58,205 nt of DNA from Rubrivirga marina (GTDB lineage: Bacteria > Bacteroidota > Rhodothermia > Rhodothermales > Rubricoccaceae): contig NZ_MQWD01000001.1 in NCBI RefSeq assembly GCF_002283365.1, positions 1,890,709 to 1,948,913 of the forward strand, written 5' to 3'. This document shows positions 42,782 through 52,741 of the stretch, one piece after another. Each line of letters opens with the position of its first letter. Positions within the stretch are counted from its first letter, which is position 1. The notes under the pieces were generated by a model. It made no database searches. It was not told the origin of the DNA and saw only the letters and a program-made list of their open reading frames with translations. Made by a program: the position numbers and the translations under genes.

Positions 42782-44050
42782 ATGAGCCAGCTGCACACGG
42801 CACTCTCTGGCGCCCGTTCACGACCCCGCCTCGTCTACGTCGTGACGGACCCGATGACGGCACGGCACCTTCTTCGCGGCCAACTGGCGGCGGCCGGACG
42901 CCGCGGCTTCGATGTTGCTGTCGCCACGGCCGCTGGGCCCGACCTCGACCGCGTCGCGGCGCGCGACGGCGTCGAGGTGTTCCCAGTCCCGATCACCCGC
43001 GAGATCGCCCCCCTCGCCGACGCCCGCGCCCTTGCCGCGCTCGTCGGCGTCATGCGGCGGTGGCGGCCCGACGTCGTCAATGCGGGAACGCCCAAGGCCG
43101 GGCTCCTGGGAACGCTGGCGGCTCGCCTAGCTGGCGTGCCCGTCCGCCTCTACACTCTTCGCGGCCTCCGCCTCGAGACTACGACCGGCCGGACTCGCGC
43201 GGTCCTCCGCACGACTGAGCGGCTCGCGTCCTCCGCCGCCACGCGCGTTATCGCCGTGAGCCCGAGCTTGGCCGCCGAGACTATCCGTCTCGGTCTCGCG
43301 CCGGACGACAAGGTGACCGTCCTCGGGCACGGCGCGAGCAACGGCGTTGACGTCGACAGGTTCGCCCAGCCGGATGGCGACGCCGTCCAGTCCCTCCGCC
43401 ACCGCCTGCGTGCCCTGAGCAAAGCCGAAGGGCCGATTCCTGAGACCGCCCCCGTGATCGGCTTCGTCGGCCGGTTTACGCGGGACAAGGGGATCGCCGA
43501 GTTGGTCGCGGCCTTCGAGCGGGTGGGGGAGAGGCATCCCGGGGCGCGACTCCTCCTCGTGGGCGACTTCGAGGCCGGCGACCCCGTCGGGGCGGACGTC
43601 GCCGAGCGGATCGCGGTGCACCCCCGCATCCTCACGCCGGGCTTTCTGCCGGACCCCGCGCCGGCTTACGCGCTCATGGACGTGCTGGCGTTCCCGTCGC
43701 ACCGCGAGGGCTTCCCGAACGTGCCCCTCGAGGCCGCCGCCGCCGGGCTCCCGATCGTCGGCGCCCGCGCGACGGGGACCGTCGACGCCGTGGTAGACGG
43801 CGAGACCGGCACGCTCGTGCCCCCCGGCGACGCGGACGCCCTGGCCGACGTCCTCGGCCGTTACCTCTCCGACGCCGACCTCCGTCAGCGGCACGGTGAG
43901 GCGGGGCGCCACCGCGTCGAGGCCCACTTCACGAACGAGATCGTGTGGGCGAACCTGTTCGACGAGATCGACCAGCTCCTCCAGGCCGCGGGCATCGAGC
44001 CACCGTCTCCCTCTCGCCCGCCGTCCGCCGAGGTGTTCAATGTGGCGTGA
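42782..44050 (+). CDS. Glycosyltransferase family 4
   Basis: 422 aa GT-B enzyme. N-terminal PRLVYVVTDPMTARHLLRGQ; NAGTPKAGLLGTLAARLAGV and YTLRGLRLE are shared with the WbpT/PglA-like GT4 group often found beside bacillosamine genes. Donor half: VIGFVGRFTRDKGIAELVAA and PSHREGFPNVPLEAAAAGLP. Between the halves, residues about 212 to 222 (LSKAEGPIPET) look like an extra insert whose DNA resembles the interspersed repeat at 44276. Starts one base after the previous stop. Confidence 0.88.
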   Translation: MSQLHTALSGARSRPRLVYVVTDPMTARHLLRGQLAAAGRRGFDVAVATAAGPDLDRVAARDGVEVFPVPITREIAPLADARALAALVGVMRRWRPDVVNAGTPKAGLLGTLAARLAGVPVRLYTLRGLRLETTTGRTRAVLRTTERLASSAATRVIAVSPSLAAETIRLGLAPDDKVTVLGHGASNGVDVDRFAQPDGDAVQSLRHRLRALSKAEGPIPETAPVIGFVGRFTRDKGIAELVAAFERVGERHPGARLLLVGDFEAGDPVGADVAERIAVHPRILTPGFLPDPAPAYALMDVLAFPSHREGFPNVPLEAAAAGLPIVGARATGTVDAVVDGETGTLVPPGDADALADVLGRYLSDADLRQRHGEAGRHRVEAHFTNEIVWANLFDEIDQLLQAAGIEPPSPSRPPSAEVFNVA

Positions 44051-44356
44051 GTGGACGGGCCCAGCGCAGACGGACCGTGAGCCGATGGGCTCCGAACAGA
44101 CGGGCTCTGGGCTGAGGTCCCCTGTTCAGGCCGGTGTCGGACGGACGGGCCCTGGGCGGAGCAGAAGGGCCCGCTCGTGTCCTCGTCGCCCTGTCTCTAA
44201 TCAGCCACCGGTTCACGGGTCCACTCGCGGGCCAGACGGACGACCTCATGGAACCCGCCTTCGCCGAGAAGACCAGCCACCGGCCCTTCGGCTCCGCTCA
44301 GCCCAGGCATGGAGGAGAGCAGGGGGCAGGTGGAACGCCGTTCATTGGCTGAGGGC
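44051..44356. repeat. Repeat-derived spacer (family 2)
   Basis: 306 gene-free bases made of GGGCTC/GAGCCC-type inverted segments. Bases 44276 to 44295 (GCCACCGGCCCTTCGGCTCC) are the exact reverse complement of 47217 to 47236 inside the aminotransferase insertion, followed by GCTCAGCCC, which also recurs there. No promoter is recognised. Confidence 0.55.
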
Positions 44357-44977
44357 ATGAGGCGAACGTTGTACACCCGCGTAGGGAAGCCCCTCTTCGA
44401 CCGGACGGCCGCTGCCGCCGGGCTCGTCGTACTGAGCCCGGTCCTGGGCGCGGTTGCCCTGCTCGTACGCACGAAGCTGGGGGCACCCGTTCTGTTCCGT
44501 CAGACCCGCCCGGGGCGGGGCGGCGAGCCGTTCGAGATGGTCAAGTTCCGGACAATGACCGACGCCCGTGGCCCCGACGGTGCCCTGCTCCCGGACGCTC
44601 AGCGGCTGACGCCTCTCGGCCAGCTCCTCCGGAGCTCCAGCCTCGACGAGCTCCCCGAGCTCTGGAACGTGGTTCGGGGCGACATGAGCCTCGTAGGCCC
44701 GCGGCCGCTCCTGATGCGCTACCTCGACCGGTACACCCCGGAGCAGGCGCGGCGCCACGAGGTCCGGCCCGGCATCACGGGGCTGGCCCAGGTGTACGGC
44801 CGCAATGCGATCGGGTGGGACGAGAAGCTGGCCTATGACGTGTCGTACGTCGACCAAGTCTCACTCGGCCTCGACCTCCGCATCCTGCTGCGGACAGTCT
44901 TCCAGGTCGTCCGCCGCGACGGCATCTCAGCCGAGTCGCACGCGACGATGCCCGAGTTCACCGGAACGGAATCGTAG
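44357..44977 (+). CDS. Initiating phosphoglycosyltransferase (PglC/WcaJ C-terminal-like)
   Basis: 206 aa from ATG 44357. Monotopic phosphoglycosyltransferase that loads the first sugar-phosphate onto undecaprenyl phosphate. One re-entrant helix FDRTAAAAGLVVLSPVLGAV, then VLFRQTRPGRGGEPFEMVKF, FRTMTD, the catalytic region SLDELPELWNVVRGDMSLVG, GPRPLL and RPGITGLAQVYGRN. Small PglC form without the extra membrane domain of WbaP/WcaJ. An upstream ATG at 44309 is open but lies in repeat-like DNA. Next to PglD/E/F-like genes, so diNAcBac-phosphate or a relative is the likely substrate. Confidence 0.88.
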   Translation: MRRTLYTRVGKPLFDRTAAAAGLVVLSPVLGAVALLVRTKLGAPVLFRQTRPGRGGEPFEMVKFRTMTDARGPDGALLPDAQRLTPLGQLLRSSSLDELPELWNVVRGDMSLVGPRPLLMRYLDRYTPEQARRHEVRPGITGLAQVYGRNAIGWDEKLAYDVSYVDQVSLGLDLRILLRTVFQVVRRDGISAESHATMPEFTGTES

Positions 44978-45024
44978 GCGTCAGGCCACGTAAGCAAGCC
45001 CCCCGACCAACACCACGCTCAACC

Positions 45025-45684
45025 ATGCAAGACCTCGTTATTTACGGAACCGGTGGATTTGCGCGCGAGACGCTCCAGGTAGCGCTCGACATCAACGAGG
45101 ATGGCGGCACTTGGAATGTGCTCGGCTTCCTTGATGATGATCCCGAACAGCACGGCCAGTCGATCCACGACCTCCCAGTGCTGGGAGGAGCAGGGTGGCT
45201 CACAAATCGGTCCGATGTCCAAGTGGCTGTAGGGATCGGGAGCACGCCAGCGAAGCGCAAGGTGGTCCGGCGCCTCGCCGATGCACAGCACAGCGCTTTT
45301 GCGACGCTGATTCACCCCCGTGCGTGGATCGGCCGTCGTGTCGGAGTGGGGGCCGGCACAATCGTTTGCGCCGGAACGATGGTGACGACCGACATCGAGA
45401 TCGGTGACCACGTCATCCTGAACTTGGACTGCACGGTTGGCCACGACACCCAGATCGAGCAGTTCACGACAGTCGCACCAAGTGTTAATATCTCAGGTGA
45501 CATCCGAATCGGCGAGGGCTGCGATCTCGGGACGGGCGCTGCGATTATTCAGGGGGTGTCTATCGGCGCCTGGACTGTGCTTGGCGCTGGGGCGGTCGTG
45601 GTTCGCGATCTCCCCGCGAACGTGACCGCGGTCGGGGCTCCAGCAAGAGCGATCAAGGAGCGCCCTGCGGGTTGGCATGAGTAG
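45025..45684 (+). CDS. NeuD/PglD-family sugar O- or N-acyltransferase
   Basis: 219 aa. N-terminal Rossmann-like PglD_N domain (DLVIYGTGGFARETLQVALD, then VLGFLDDDPEQHG) and C-terminal left-handed beta-helix (IHPRAWIGRRVGVGAGTIVC, HVILNLDCTVGHDTQIEQFT, ending RDLPANVTAVGAPAR). The catalytic His is in TVGHDT. It acetylates a sugar of the repeat unit. Composition is less GC-rich than its neighbour at 45769, suggesting a separate origin. Confidence 0.87.
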   Translation: MQDLVIYGTGGFARETLQVALDINEDGGTWNVLGFLDDDPEQHGQSIHDLPVLGGAGWLTNRSDVQVAVGIGSTPAKRKVVRRLADAQHSAFATLIHPRAWIGRRVGVGAGTIVCAGTMVTTDIEIGDHVILNLDCTVGHDTQIEQFTTVAPSVNISGDIRIGEGCDLGTGAAIIQGVSIGAWTVLGAGAVVVRDLPANVTAVGAPARAIKERPAGWHE

Positions 45685-45768
45685 CTCGGTAGCAGCCAAA
45701 CATGCTCCGTGTCCGCTTGGTGACACGAGGACGCGTAGGCTAGGCAACTGTGTCGTGAGTGAGGAATC

Positions 45769-46383
45769 ATGAACGTTCTCGTCGTTGGCGTTGGCGGGCA
45801 CGCGAAGGCCGTGATCGCGACGCTCCAGGCCGCAGGCCACGCGATTGTCGGCTGCCTCGACGACCGCGCAGGGGCGGAGGGGACGGCCGTCCTCGGCGTG
45901 CCCGTCGTCGGCCCCACGTCGCGGCTGGCGGAGCATGACGGCGAGGCCGTCCTGGCGATCGGCGCCAACGCCGTCCGCCAGCGGCTGGCGGCGGCGCACC
46001 CCGCGGCCCGGTGGGCGACGGTGGTCCACCCGACGGCCGTGGTGCACGAGAGCGTCCGCCTCGGGGCCGGGGCGGTCGTGTTCGCCGGCGCCGTGCTCCA
46101 GCCGGACGTCACGGTCGGCGCGCACGCCATCGTCAACACGGGCGCGACAGTCGACCACGACGGCCGGCTGGGCGATTTCGTGCACGTGGCTCCGGGGTGC
46201 CACCTGTCCGGCGGCGTGACGCTGGGGGAGGGCGCCTTCCTCGGCGTCGGCGCTGCCTGCCTGCCCGGCGTCACCGTCGGCGCGTGGACGACGGTGGGTG
46301 GCGGGGGCGTCGTCGTTCGCGATCTTCCGCCGCACGTCACCGCCGTCGGCGTCCCGGCGCGTTCTCTGGAGACGCCACAGTAG
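45769..46383 (+). CDS. PglD-like UDP-4-amino-sugar N-acetyltransferase
   Basis: 204 aa, same architecture as the gene upstream: VLVVGVGGHAKAVIATLQAA, then GCLDDRAGAEG, and a beta-helix with VNTGATVDHDGRLGDFVHVA (catalytic His in VDHD) and PGCHLSGGVTLGEGAF. The GGHAK and CLDD forms are those of PglD/NeuD proper. With the PglE- and PglF-like genes downstream it completes the three-step route from UDP-GlcNAc to UDP-diNAcBac or a close relative. Normal length. Confidence 0.87.
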   Translation: MNVLVVGVGGHAKAVIATLQAAGHAIVGCLDDRAGAEGTAVLGVPVVGPTSRLAEHDGEAVLAIGANAVRQRLAAAHPAARWATVVHPTAVVHESVRLGAGAVVFAGAVLQPDVTVGAHAIVNTGATVDHDGRLGDFVHVAPGCHLSGGVTLGEGAFLGVGAACLPGVTVGAWTTVGGGGVVVRDLPPHVTAVGVPARSLETPQ

Positions 46384-46405
46384 GGGCGCACCCCATACTG
46401 TACGT

Positions 46406-46530
46406 GTCATCCTGAGCGAAGCGAAGGATCTTGACGCGGTGCTGGACGCTGTCGCTCCCGGTAGCGAACAACGACAGGCCTGAGTTGAGATCCTTCGACT
46501 CCGCCGCTGCGCGGCTCCGCTCAGGATGAC
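46406..46530. repeat. Interspersed repeat R2 (complete, inverted ends)
   Basis: Begins GTCATCCTGAGCGAAGCGAA and ends GCTCAGGATGAC, with inner GGATCT / GAGATCCTTCG forming the second inverted pair. About 125 bases; fills the gap before the aminotransferase gene. Non-coding. Confidence 0.75.
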
Positions 46531-46607
46531 ACGGAGAGAGGTCCGCGGCGGAGTGGACCGCGGCGCGTTGTCCCCATCTCTTCCCACCTGACCCCGACCC
46601 GTTCTCT

Positions 46608-47996
46608 GTGCCCGACCGTCTCTACCTCTCGCCCCCCCACATCGGCCCCGACGAGCTCGCGCTCGTGACCGAGGCCTTCGAGACCAACTGGGTCGCCCCG
46701 GTGGGCCCCCACGTCGACGCGTTCGAGCGCGAGTTCGCCGCCTACGTCGGGGCCGAGCACGCCGTGGCCCTCTCGTCGGGGACGGCCGCGCTCCACCTCG
46801 CCCTCCGCGACCTCGGCGTGGGACCCGGCGACGAGGTCGCCGTCTCCACCCTCACGTTCTGCGCGAGCGTCAACCCGATCCTCTACGAGGGCGCGACGCC
46901 CGTCTTCGTCGACAGCGAGCGCCGGTCCTGGAACCTCGACCCGACCCTCGTCGAAGACCTGTTCCGGGATCGGGCGGCGAAAGGCCGGCAGGTCAAGGCC
47001 CTTGTCCCGGTCCACCTCTACGGCCAGACCGCCGACCTCGGCGCGCTCGTGGAGCTCTGCGACCGGTACGGCGTCCCGATGATCGAGGACGCGGCGGAGG
47101 CGCTCGGCGCCAGGTACCAGGGGGAGGAAAGCCAGGGGCAGAGCGAAGCCCGTGATCGGGCCCTGAACGGCGGTTCCCGAGCGGCGGTCCCCGAGCGGAG
47201 TCGAGGGGAGTCGAGGGGAGCCGAAGGGCCGGTGGCGGGGCCTCCGGGCGAGAACGAGGCCGAAGGGCTCTCCCCCCGGGGCTTCGGCTCCGCTCAGCCC
47301 CCGCCCGACCGAGGCCCGTCTGCTCAGGGGCCAGGCGGCGGGCGGAGCCCCGGCACGTTCGGCCGGGCCGGCATCTTCTCGTTCAACGGCAACAAGATCA
47401 TCACGACCTCGGGCGGGGGGATGCTCGTGACCGACCGCGCCGAGACGGCCGCCCACGTCAAGAAGATGGCGACGCAGGCCCGCGACGCCGCGCCCCACTA
47501 CGAGCACTCCGAGGTCGGCTACAACTACCGCCTGAGCAACGTGCTCGCCGGGATCGGCCGCGGCCAGCTCCGCCAGCTCGACCACCGCGTGGCCGCCCGG
47601 CGCCGCGTGTTCGACGCCTACGTCGATGCGCTCGGCGACCTTCCCGGCGTCGCGTTCATGCCTGAGGCTTCGTGGGGGACCCACACCCGCTGGCTCACGT
47701 GCCTCACCCTCGACCCCGAGGCGGCCGGGGCCACGCGCGAGGACGTCCGCCGCGCGCTCGAGGCCGACGACGTCGAGGCCCGCCCGGTCTGGAAGCCGAT
47801 GCACCTCCAGCCGGTCTACGCCGGCTACGAGGCGGTCGGTGGGGCCGTCGCCGAGGACCTCTTCGACCGCGGCCTCTGCCTCCCGTCCGGCTCCGGCATG
47901 ACCGAGGCCGACGTCGAGCGCGTCGTGACGGGGGTCCGGGCCGCGCTCGGCGTCCCATCCGTCCCCCCGGAGAATGGGGAAGTCCCTGAGGTCTGA
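46608..47996 (+). CDS. DegT/PglE-family aminotransferase with an internal repeat-derived insertion
   Basis: 462 aa from GTG 46608. PLP-dependent sugar aminotransferase: RLYLSPPHIGPDELALVTEA, SSGTAALHLALRDLGVGPGD, MIEDAAEALGARY and FSFNGNKIITTSGGGMLV with the PLP lysine, as in PglE/PseC. Between EALGARYQG and GTFGRAGIFSF, where relatives have only a few residues, about 73 extra residues rich in Gly, Pro, Arg and Ser are inserted in frame (47128 to 47345). The rest is full length and intact. Supplies the 4-amino sugar for PglD. Whether the insertion is tolerated as a surface loop is unknown. Confidence 0.87.
   Translation: MPDRLYLSPPHIGPDELALVTEAFETNWVAPVGPHVDAFEREFAAYVGAEHAVALSSGTAALHLALRDLGVGPGDEVAVSTLTFCASVNPILYEGATPVFVDSERRSWNLDPTLVEDLFRDRAAKGRQVKALVPVHLYGQTADLGALVELCDRYGVPMIEDAAEALGARYQGEESQGQSEARDRALNGGSRAAVPERSRGESRGAEGPVAGPPGENEAEGLSPRGFGSAQPPPDRGPSAQGPGGGRSPGTFGRAGIFSFNGNKIITTSGGGMLVTDRAETAAHVKKMATQARDAAPHYEHSEVGYNYRLSNVLAGIGRGQLRQLDHRVAARRRVFDAYVDALGDLPGVAFMPEASWGTHTRWLTCLTLDPEAAGATREDVRRALEADDVEARPVWKPMHLQPVYAGYEAVGGAVAEDLFDRGLCLPSGSGMTEADVERVVTGVRAALGVPSVPPENGEVPEV
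47128..47345. repeat. Repeat-derived insertion inside aminotransferase gene
   Basis: About 218 bases with short internal repeats (GAGTCGAGGGGAGTCGAGGG) and GGAGCCGAAGGGCCGGTGGC (47217 to 47236), the exact reverse complement of 44276 to 44295, plus CTTCGGCTCCGCTCAGCCC near 47282. The open reading frame is kept across it. Confidence 0.65.
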
Positions 47997-48138
47997 GGGG
48001 GAAACGGGAGATAGGGGTCCGTGGGGCGGTTTGGCATTTCCCTCACGTTGGGCATCCACACAATGGGCGTAGTATGCACCGCCCCACCACGGTCCACTTC
48101 GCGCTCAAACCTGTAGCGCTCTCCCTCTGTTGGACCCC

Positions 48139-50121
48139 ATGAGAGACGCCGTCCGTCGATACCTCCCGCCGGCTCACGAGGTGGCCGTGTGGACGAAGTT
48201 CTTCCTCGACGTCGCGGTGTGGAGCGCGGCCGCACCGATTGCCTACCTCCTCCGCCTCGAGGGGAACGTCGTCGGGTACATGCCGTCGCTCGTGGTGTAC
48301 ACGGCCGCCGGCACGGTCCTGAAGGTTGTCGCCGTGTATGGCTTCCAGTTCCACCGCCGCGCCTGGCGGTGGATCGGGGTTCGGGACCTGTTCTGGCTCA
48401 TCGTCGCCGTCTGCGGCGTCATGCTCGTGCAGGGCACCGGCGTGCTCGTGGCCGACGGGTGGGGCACGGACCTCGTGTTCCCCCGGAGCGTCCCGGTGAT
48501 CGAGGCCGCGCTCGCGATCCTGGGCCTCAGCGCCCTCCGGCTGTCCCGCAGGCTCCGCCACGAGCGAGCGCGGAGGGCCGAGGCCAGCGACACCAAGAGG
48601 GTCCTCGTCGTCGGCGCCGGCGACGCGGGCGTCCTCCTCGTCCGGGAGCTGCTCCGCCACCCCGAGACGGGCCTCGTGCCCGTCGGCTACCTCGACGATG
48701 ACCCGATCAAGTCGAACCGCCCCCGGATGGGCGTCCCCGTCCTGGGCACCCTCGCCGACCTCGAGGCCGTCGTGGCCGAGCAGGCGATCGACGAGGTGCT
48801 CCTCGCGATGCCGAGCGCCCCGGGCCGGGTCGTCCGCGAGGTCGTCGAGGCCGCCCGCCGGGCCGACGTGTCGAGCCGCGCCGTCCCCCGCCTGACGGAC
48901 CTCGCGACCGGGCGGGTCCACATTGACGAGGTCCGCGAGATCGACCTCGAAGACCTCCTGGGCCGCGAGCCGGTCCGCCTCGACACGAAGCCGATCCGTG
49001 CGTACGTGACGGGCCGCGTCGTGCTCGTGACGGGAGCGGGCGGGTCGATCGGGTCCGAGATCGTCCGCCAGGTGGCCGCGTTCGAGCCGGCGGCGATCGT
49101 GCTCCTGGGGCGGGGCGAGAACAGCGTGTACCAGATCGACCGCGAGGTCGGCCGGCGGTGGCCCGACGTCCCCCGCCACGCCGTGATCTGCGACGTCCGC
49201 GACCGGGCCTCGCTGCGCGACGTGTTCGAGCGGTTCCGGCCGGAGGTCGTGTTCCACGCGGCGGCGCACAAGCACGTCCCGCTGATGGAGGCCAACCCGG
49301 CCCAGGCCGTCCTCAACAACGTGGTCGGGACGCGGAACGTGGCCGAGCTCGCCTGCGAGCACGGCGCCGACCGGCTGGTCAACGTCTCGACCGACAAGGC
49401 CGTCAACCCGACGAACGTGATGGGCGCGTCGAAGCGGGCGGCGGAGATGGTCGTCTCGTCGGTCGGCGCGCGCCCCGACTGCGCGTGCACGATGGTGTCG
49501 GTCCGGTTCGGGAACGTCCTCGGCAGCCGGGGGAGCGTCGTGCCCCTGTTCCGCGACCAGATCGCGCGGGGCGGGCCGGTCACGGTGACGCACCCCGACA
49601 TGGTCCGCTACTTCATGACGATCCCCGAGGCGTCGCAGCTGGTGCTCCAGGCTGGCGCGTTCGCCGAGCGGGGTCGGGTCTACGTCCTCGACATGGGCGA
49701 GCCGGTCCGGATCGCCGACCTCGCGCGCGACCTCATCCTGCTGTCCGGCCTCGAGCCCGGCGAGGACATCGAGATCGCCTACAGCGGGGCGCGCCCCGGC
49801 GAGAAGCTCTTCGAAGAACTCCTGATGGCCGAGGAGGGGACGGAGCCGGGTCCGCACGAGAAGATCTTCGTCGCCCGGAAGGCCCGCGTGGTGGGCGGCC
49901 TCGGCGGCCGGCTCGCGGCGCTCGTCGAGGCGGCCGAGGCCAACGACGGCGACGGGGTGCGGACCGCCTTCCGGGCCGTCGTCGAGACCTACCGCCCGGA
50001 CCACGCGGCCCCGACGGGTTCCGTCGCGTCGACCGTGCGGGCCGGCGGCGACGGCGGCGTGCCGGTCGAGGCCGGCGTCCTCGACGAGGCGGGGTACGAG
50101 GACGCCACTCTGTCGCCCTGA
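48139..50121 (+). CDS. UDP-GlcNAc 4,6-dehydratase, membrane type (PglF/WbpM-like)
   Basis: 660 aa. Four N-terminal helices (VWSAAAPIAYLLRLEGNVVG region, LFWLIVAVCGVMLVQGTGVL), a CoA-binding-like NAD domain (VLVVGAGDAGVLLVRELLRH), then the SDR catalytic domain: VLVTGAGGSIGSEIVRQV, HAAAHKHVPLMEANP, and STDKAVNPTNVMGASKRAAE where Met replaces the usual Tyr, as in WbpM/PglF. Converts UDP-GlcNAc to the 4-keto-6-deoxy sugar used by the PglE-like enzyme. ATG 48139 is preferred over TTG 48130. The C-terminal 40 residues are an extra acidic tail. Confidence 0.92.
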   Translation: MRDAVRRYLPPAHEVAVWTKFFLDVAVWSAAAPIAYLLRLEGNVVGYMPSLVVYTAAGTVLKVVAVYGFQFHRRAWRWIGVRDLFWLIVAVCGVMLVQGTGVLVADGWGTDLVFPRSVPVIEAALAILGLSALRLSRRLRHERARRAEASDTKRVLVVGAGDAGVLLVRELLRHPETGLVPVGYLDDDPIKSNRPRMGVPVLGTLADLEAVVAEQAIDEVLLAMPSAPGRVVREVVEAARRADVSSRAVPRLTDLATGRVHIDEVREIDLEDLLGREPVRLDTKPIRAYVTGRVVLVTGAGGSIGSEIVRQVAAFEPAAIVLLGRGENSVYQIDREVGRRWPDVPRHAVICDVRDRASLRDVFERFRPEVVFHAAAHKHVPLMEANPAQAVLNNVVGTRNVAELACEHGADRLVNVSTDKAVNPTNVMGASKRAAEMVVSSVGARPDCACTMVSVRFGNVLGSRGSVVPLFRDQIARGGPVTVTHPDMVRYFMTIPEASQLVLQAGAFAERGRVYVLDMGEPVRIADLARDLILLSGLEPGEDIEIAYSGARPGEKLFEELLMAEEGTEPGPHEKIFVARKARVVGGLGGRLAALVEAAEANDGDGVRTAFRAVVETYRPDHAAPTGSVASTVRAGGDGGVPVEAGVLDEAGYEDATLSP

Positions 50122-50133
50122 CCCCGAAGGGAG

Positions 50134-50231
50134 GGCGTAGTCAACGAACGTGGCGGATCTCGACGCGGCCTCCGTGGCCGTCACCAGCGGGCTGCAAAGG
50201 CCGGTCGGTCGGCGCTGAGATCCTTGGCTTC
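50134..50231. repeat. Interspersed repeat R4, left part, interrupted by IS110
   Basis: Degenerate GTCAACGAACGTGGCGGATC and CTCGACGC match the left end of R2/R3; GCTGAGATCCTTGGCTTC at 50214 to 50231 is the inner part of the right end. The remaining right end lies beyond the IS element at 51377 to 51404. Confidence 0.55.
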
Positions 50232-51362
<1,131 letters not shown>

Positions 51363-51376
51363 CTTCCGACACAGTT

Positions 51377-51404
51377 GCTTCGGGGTCGCTCCGCTCAGGA
51401 TGAC
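51377..51404. repeat. Interspersed repeat R4, right part
   Basis: GCTTCGGGGTCGCTCCGCTC followed by AGGATGAC, the right end of the R2-type repeat, separated from its left part by the IS110 element. Confidence 0.6.
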
Positions 51405-51541
51405 GAGAGAGCCGGAGCTTTCGCACAAGTCCTGGGCGTCCCGGACGAGGCACTGCTCGGATGAGGCGCCGCGCGGGCACGCCCGAGAGGTCACCCCGAG
51501 ACGGAGTCGTCGGCGCCGCACGAGTTGTCACTCACGGAGTC

Positions 51542-51565
51542 CCCCCTCCTCCCATGAGGAGGGGG
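51542..51565. terminator. 9-bp stem hairpin between convergent genes
   Basis: CCCCCTCCT pairs with AGGAGGGGG around CCCATG. It lies between the plus-strand IS110 transposase and the minus-strand rfbD-like gene, so it could stop transcripts from both sides. No T-run. Confidence 0.45.
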
Positions 51566-51626
51566 ACAGGGGGTGGTCAGCCTGACCCGTGGCAGGGCGA
51601 CCTCTCCAGACGACCCCGCCGGAACC

Positions 51627-52508
51627 CTACGAGCGCCCGCCCATCGTCGCGAGCCGCTCGCGGATGGCGTCGCGCAGGGCGGGCCGCCAGTCGAGCGGGC
51701 CGAGGCCGAGGGCGTCGAGCGACGGACCGAGCTCCAGCTCGACCCGCTCGGGCCGCCGGGCCGCCGTCGGGTAGTCGGCGGTCGGGATGGGGGCGACCTC
51801 GACGTCGAAGGAATGCCCCGCGTCGGCCGCCGCGTCGACGGTCGCGGTCGCGAGCTCGTGCCACGTGGCGAGGGGCGCGCCGGCCGCGTGGACCGTCCCC
51901 ACGAGCCCGTCGAGGGCCCGCCGGGCGGCGGCGTGCGCCGCCCGGGCCACGTCGCGCGCCGCCGTGGGGTGGCCCCACTGGTCGGCGACGACGGTAAGGC
52001 GGGGGCGCTCGGCGGCGAGGCGGAGGATCGTCGCCACGAAGTTGGCGTCGTACGCGCTGAAGACCCAGGCCGTCCGCAGGATCACCGAGGCGGGCGCGGC
52101 CGACCGGACGGCGGCCTCGCCGGCGGCCTTGCTCGCGCCGTAGACGCCGAGCGGCGACGTCGGGTCGTCGGGCGCGTAGGGGGCGCCCTTCGTCCCGTCG
52201 AACACGTAGTCGGTCGAGAGGTGGACGATGGGGGCGCCAACGGCCGCGGCCGCCGCGGCGACGTGGCGGGCCCCATCGCGGTTGACGGCGAACGCGGCCT
52301 CGGGCTCCGCCTCCGCACGGTCGACGGCGGTGTAGGCCGCCGCGTTGACGACGACGTCGGGCCGGGCCGCCGCGACGGCCTTGCGGACGGCCGCCGCGTC
52401 GGTGATGTCGAGGGCCGCCCGGTCGAGCGCGACGACGTCGTGGGGGCCGGCGAGCCGTACGAACTCTCGGCCGACTTGGCCACCGGCGCCTGTCAGGAAA
52501 AAAGTCAT
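51627..52508 (-). CDS. rfbD: dTDP-4-dehydrorhamnose reductase
   Basis: 293 aa from ATG 52508. Last step of dTDP-L-rhamnose synthesis. N-terminal NAD(P) motif MTFFLTGAGGQVGREFVRLA; PDVVVNAAAYTAVDRAEAEP; STDYVFDGTKGAPYAPDD (RfbD signature); catalytic YGASK (Tyr-x3-Lys). A 30-residue upstream extension is open but unconserved. No rfbA, rfbB or rfbC lies in the window, so the pathway is split across the genome. It runs opposite to the main polysaccharide genes. Confidence 0.9.
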   Translation of the reverse strand: MTFFLTGAGGQVGREFVRLAGPHDVVALDRAALDITDAAAVRKAVAAARPDVVVNAAAYTAVDRAEAEPEAAFAVNRDGARHVAAAAAAVGAPIVHLSTDYVFDGTKGAPYAPDDPTSPLGVYGASKAAGEAAVRSAAPASVILRTAWVFSAYDANFVATILRLAAERPRLTVVADQWGHPTAARDVARAAHAAARRALDGLVGTVHAAGAPLATWHELATATVDAAADAGHSFDVEVAPIPTADYPTAARRPERVELELGPSLDALGLGPLDWRPALRDAIRERLATMGGRS

Positions 52509-52741
52509 CGGAATCAGGGCGCTTCGGAGGGCCCGAAACGGACATCTGGAAGGGAGGGGACTCGCTTCCCTGGGACGGAAAGAGACACGATACCCCAAGT
52601 CCCTGACGGTATGGACGTCGTTGCGCTATGGCCCGTGTGGCTGTTCGGGTGGTGACCGTTCCTGCTCTGGGTGGCCCTGGTCAGCGCGGTCGCAGGCCTC
52701 GCGACTCGGCCCCGGCTGAGCCGACCAGGGAGGCCCTTCCG

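Noticed and set aside
44051-44356. Frame extending the sugar transferase upstream to ATG 44309
   Set aside because: The extra codons are repeat-derived; the conserved PglC N-terminus starts at 44357.
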